12,260 nt of DNA, taken from the NCBI GenBank assembly GCA_900546885.1, contig UREN01000055.1:1-12260 (forward strand). Direction: 5' to 3'. The DNA is from an uncultured Oscillospiraceae bacterium (GTDB taxonomy: Bacteria; Bacillota; Clostridia; Oscillospirales; Ruminococcaceae). The notes beneath the pieces were generated by a model. The model was not told the origin of the DNA, made no database searches, and saw nothing but the letters and a program-made list of their open reading frames with translations. Position numbers and translations under genes: made by a program. Shown here piece by piece: positions 10,993-12,260 of the stretch (position 1 is its first letter; every line of letters starts with the position of its first letter).

Positions 10993-11895
10993 ATGACATG
11001 GTTCGTATTATCGCTGATTGCGATTTTGTTCTGGAGTGGTTCTGACCTGTTCAGCAAGATGGGCTCGAAGCCGGATGATAAATACAGCCACTGGAAAATG
11101 GTGATGGCCGTGGGCGCAGTGATGGGCCTGCACGCCATTATTATGCTGGCGCTGGGCACGCCGTTTCACCCGCGCGACATCATCACCTACATGCCGGCCT
11201 CGGCCATGTATATCCTCTCGATGGTGCTGGGCTATGTGGGCCTGCGCTATATCGAGCTTTCCATCTCGTCGCCCATCTGCAACTCTTCCGGGGCGGTGGC
11301 CGCGCTGCTGTGTTTCCTTTTCCTGGGCCAGCGCATGACGGGCCTGCAGCTGTTTGGCGTGGTGCTGGTGTGCGCCGGCGTGCTGGCGCTGGCCGTCATC
11401 GAGCGCAAACAGGACGAAAGCGTGCGCCTTGCGCTGCGCCAGGCGTCGAATGTGAAGTACGAGCGCAGCATCATTGCCATTCTGTTTCCCATTTTGTATT
11501 GCCTGATTGACGGCCTTGGCACATTTGCCGACGCCGTGCTTATTGAGGGCGAAACGCCCATCATTGCCGAGGAATCGGCCAATATCGCCTATGAGCTCAC
11601 GTTCCTTGCCATGGCGGTGTTTGCCTTTATTTATGTGGTGGGCATCAAAAAGCAGAAAATCAGCATCCCCAAGGAAAAGGAAAAACTGATTGCCGCGGTG
11701 AGCGAAACGGCCGGCCAGTTCGCTTATATCTATGCCATTGCCGCAAATGCGGTGGTGGCCGCGCCCATGATTTCGTCCTACTGTGTGATGAGCCTGGTGT
11801 GGGCGCGCATTATTTTGAAGGAAAAACTGACAAAGCCGCAGTATGCTGTCATTGCCGTTACGGCTGTGGGCATTGCCATACTGGGCATGGAATAA
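10993..11895 (+). CDS. DMT superfamily (EamA-type) transporter
   Basis: A 300-residue inner-membrane protein with about ten hydrophobic segments arranged as two EamA-like halves. The first half spans about 1-135 (FVLSLIAILFWSGSDLFSK at the start; LGYVGLRYIELSISSPI in helix 4), with the second from about 155, ending in APMISSYCVMSLVWARIIL and YAVIAVTAVGIAILGME, the typical last pair. A polar loop rich in Lys and Glu lies near residues 218-231. Family members export amino acids, metabolites or drugs, or act as nucleotide-sugar carriers; the substrate cannot be read here. The ATG at 10993 follows AAGGAT-type sites (7 bases). It is preceded by a 200-base leader and followed by a modest terminator, so it is probably a one-gene or small-ORF-plus-transporter unit. 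Confidence 0.85.
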   Translation: MTWFVLSLIAILFWSGSDLFSKMGSKPDDKYSHWKMVMAVGAVMGLHAIIMLALGTPFHPRDIITYMPASAMYILSMVLGYVGLRYIELSISSPICNSSGAVAALLCFLFLGQRMTGLQLFGVVLVCAGVLALAVIERKQDESVRLALRQASNVKYERSIIAILFPILYCLIDGLGTFADAVLIEGETPIIAEESANIAYELTFLAMAVFAFIYVVGIKKQKISIPKEKEKLIAAVSETAGQFAYIYAIAANAVVAAPMISSYCVMSLVWARIILKEKLTKPQYAVIAVTAVGIAILGME

Positions 11896-11943
11896 CGGCC
11901 GCACCCCGGGCACGGGTGCCCTTACAGTCGCGCTTTTTTACGG

Positions 11944-11973
11944 CGCGCGCCTGTGAGGGCGCTTTTGTGTTTT
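11944..11973 (+). terminator. Probable terminator of the transporter gene
   Basis: GCGCC (11947-11951) and GGCGC (11958-11962) enclose a six-base loop and are followed by TTTTGTGTTTT. The stem is short. A second hairpin, GGGCAC-GG-GTGCCC (about 11918-11931), lies just upstream without a T run. Confidence 0.5.
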
Positions 11974-12021
11974 GGGGAAAAGAAAAGTAAAATTTCCCTT
12001 TGTGCCGAAAATGTTACGATT

Positions 12022-12047
12022 TTGACACAATTTCATGCTACTATCAA
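12022..12047 (+). promoter_or_regulatory. Possible promoter of the last, partial gene
   Basis: An AT-rich island in GC-rich DNA with a consensus TTGACA (12022-12027) and an extended -10 TGC plus TACTAT (12036-12044). They are only 11 bases apart, and TATCAA (12042-12047) is 14 away, so no standard pairing exists. The extended -10 alone may suffice. TTTGA (12021-12025) and TCAAA (12044-12048) are inverted copies. Confidence 0.35.
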
Positions 12048-12126
12048 ACATGAGAAAAAGCGGCGCGGGTTTGCCCGAAAGGGTTGCGGCGCGCCCAGCG
12101 GGGAACCGGCGAAAGGGGGGCTGGCA

Positions 12127-12260
12127 GTGGAAGAGCGCTTTTTGCACAGCGGTTCTGCGCCCGGTGCCCGCCCCACGGGCCATAACGGCGCCCCGCCGCA
12201 CAGGCAGGGCCCGCGGCAAGCGGCAGGCAGCCCTGCGCCGCAGCGCCCCGCGGCGCCGCG
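12127..12260 (+). CDS. Unidentified gene, 5' part only (GTG start)
   Basis: GTG at 12127 lies six bases after AAAGGGGGG and opens a frame that runs off the window. The 44 visible residues (VEERFLHSGSAPGARPTGHN onward) are rich in Pro, Ala, Gly, Arg and Gln, with no hydrophobic stretch, so this is probably a disordered N-terminal region in the cytoplasm. Third positions are GC-rich as in accepted genes. An ATG at 12050 in another frame also stays open but lacks a ribosome binding site. No function can be assigned. Confidence 0.5.
   Translation, partial: MEERFLHSGSAPGARPTGHNGAPPHRQGPRQAAGSPAPQRPAAP

Noticed and set aside
12050..12260. ATG 12050 as the start of the last gene
   Set aside because: No Shine-Dalgarno, it lies almost on the proposed promoter, and the product is an Arg-rich low-complexity string; GTG 12127 in another frame has AAAGGGGGG at six bases.

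Overview
The window reads as chromosomal DNA of a GC-rich, endospore-forming Firmicute, most likely a clostridial (Oscillospiraceae-like) genome. The evidence is strong AGGAGG-type ribosome binding sites, GC-rich third codon positions, a BofA-family sporulation protein, a Gram-positive type SecG and a noncanonical type IIA topoisomerase pair. The taxonomic placement is inference. I see no rRNA, tRNA, CRISPR array, insertion sequence or phage gene.

Left part (1-2640), minus strand. A two-gene alkylation-repair operon (AlkD-like glycosylase at 437-1141, then a small MGMT-family protein at 135-440, joined by an ATGA overlap) runs into a terminator at 4-46 that can also serve a convergent gene outside the window. 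A SAM-dependent methyltransferase (1535-2326) follows, with its own terminator and a recognisable promoter about 300 bases upstream. That long leader carries a possible small gene (2266-2583).

Middle (2700-7945), plus strand. A promoter at 2712-2740 drives a structured leader and a 233-residue zinc-ribbon protein. Its terminator hairpin lies inside the end of the coding sequence. Next is a tightly spaced pair encoding the ATPase/TOPRIM (659 aa) and cleavage (748 aa) subunits of a divergent topoisomerase IV-like enzyme. It has an Asn-Gly ATP loop, Ala at the quinolone-contact serine position and no GyrA box.

Right part (7946-12260), plus strand. This is a series of mostly single-gene units, several separated by clear promoters or terminators: secG, a bofA homologue, an ElaA/YjcF-type GNAT acetyltransferase, a membrane-anchored C39-like cysteine peptidase, a DMT/EamA transporter, and the start of an unidentified GTG-initiated gene cut by the window edge. 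Two stretches do not resolve into ordinary genes. One is 9459-9957, which holds an evenly spaced TGCAAA half-site array, an ideal Shine-Dalgarno, and two adjacent perfect palindromes. The other is 10702-10992, where a promoter is embedded in two hairpins and is followed by a possible 33-residue small protein.

No complete novel system is evident. The best leads are the divergent topoisomerase, the alternative start and palindromes before the C39 peptidase, the sporulation-type promoter candidate of bofA, and the promoter nested in terminator hairpins at 10737-10834.
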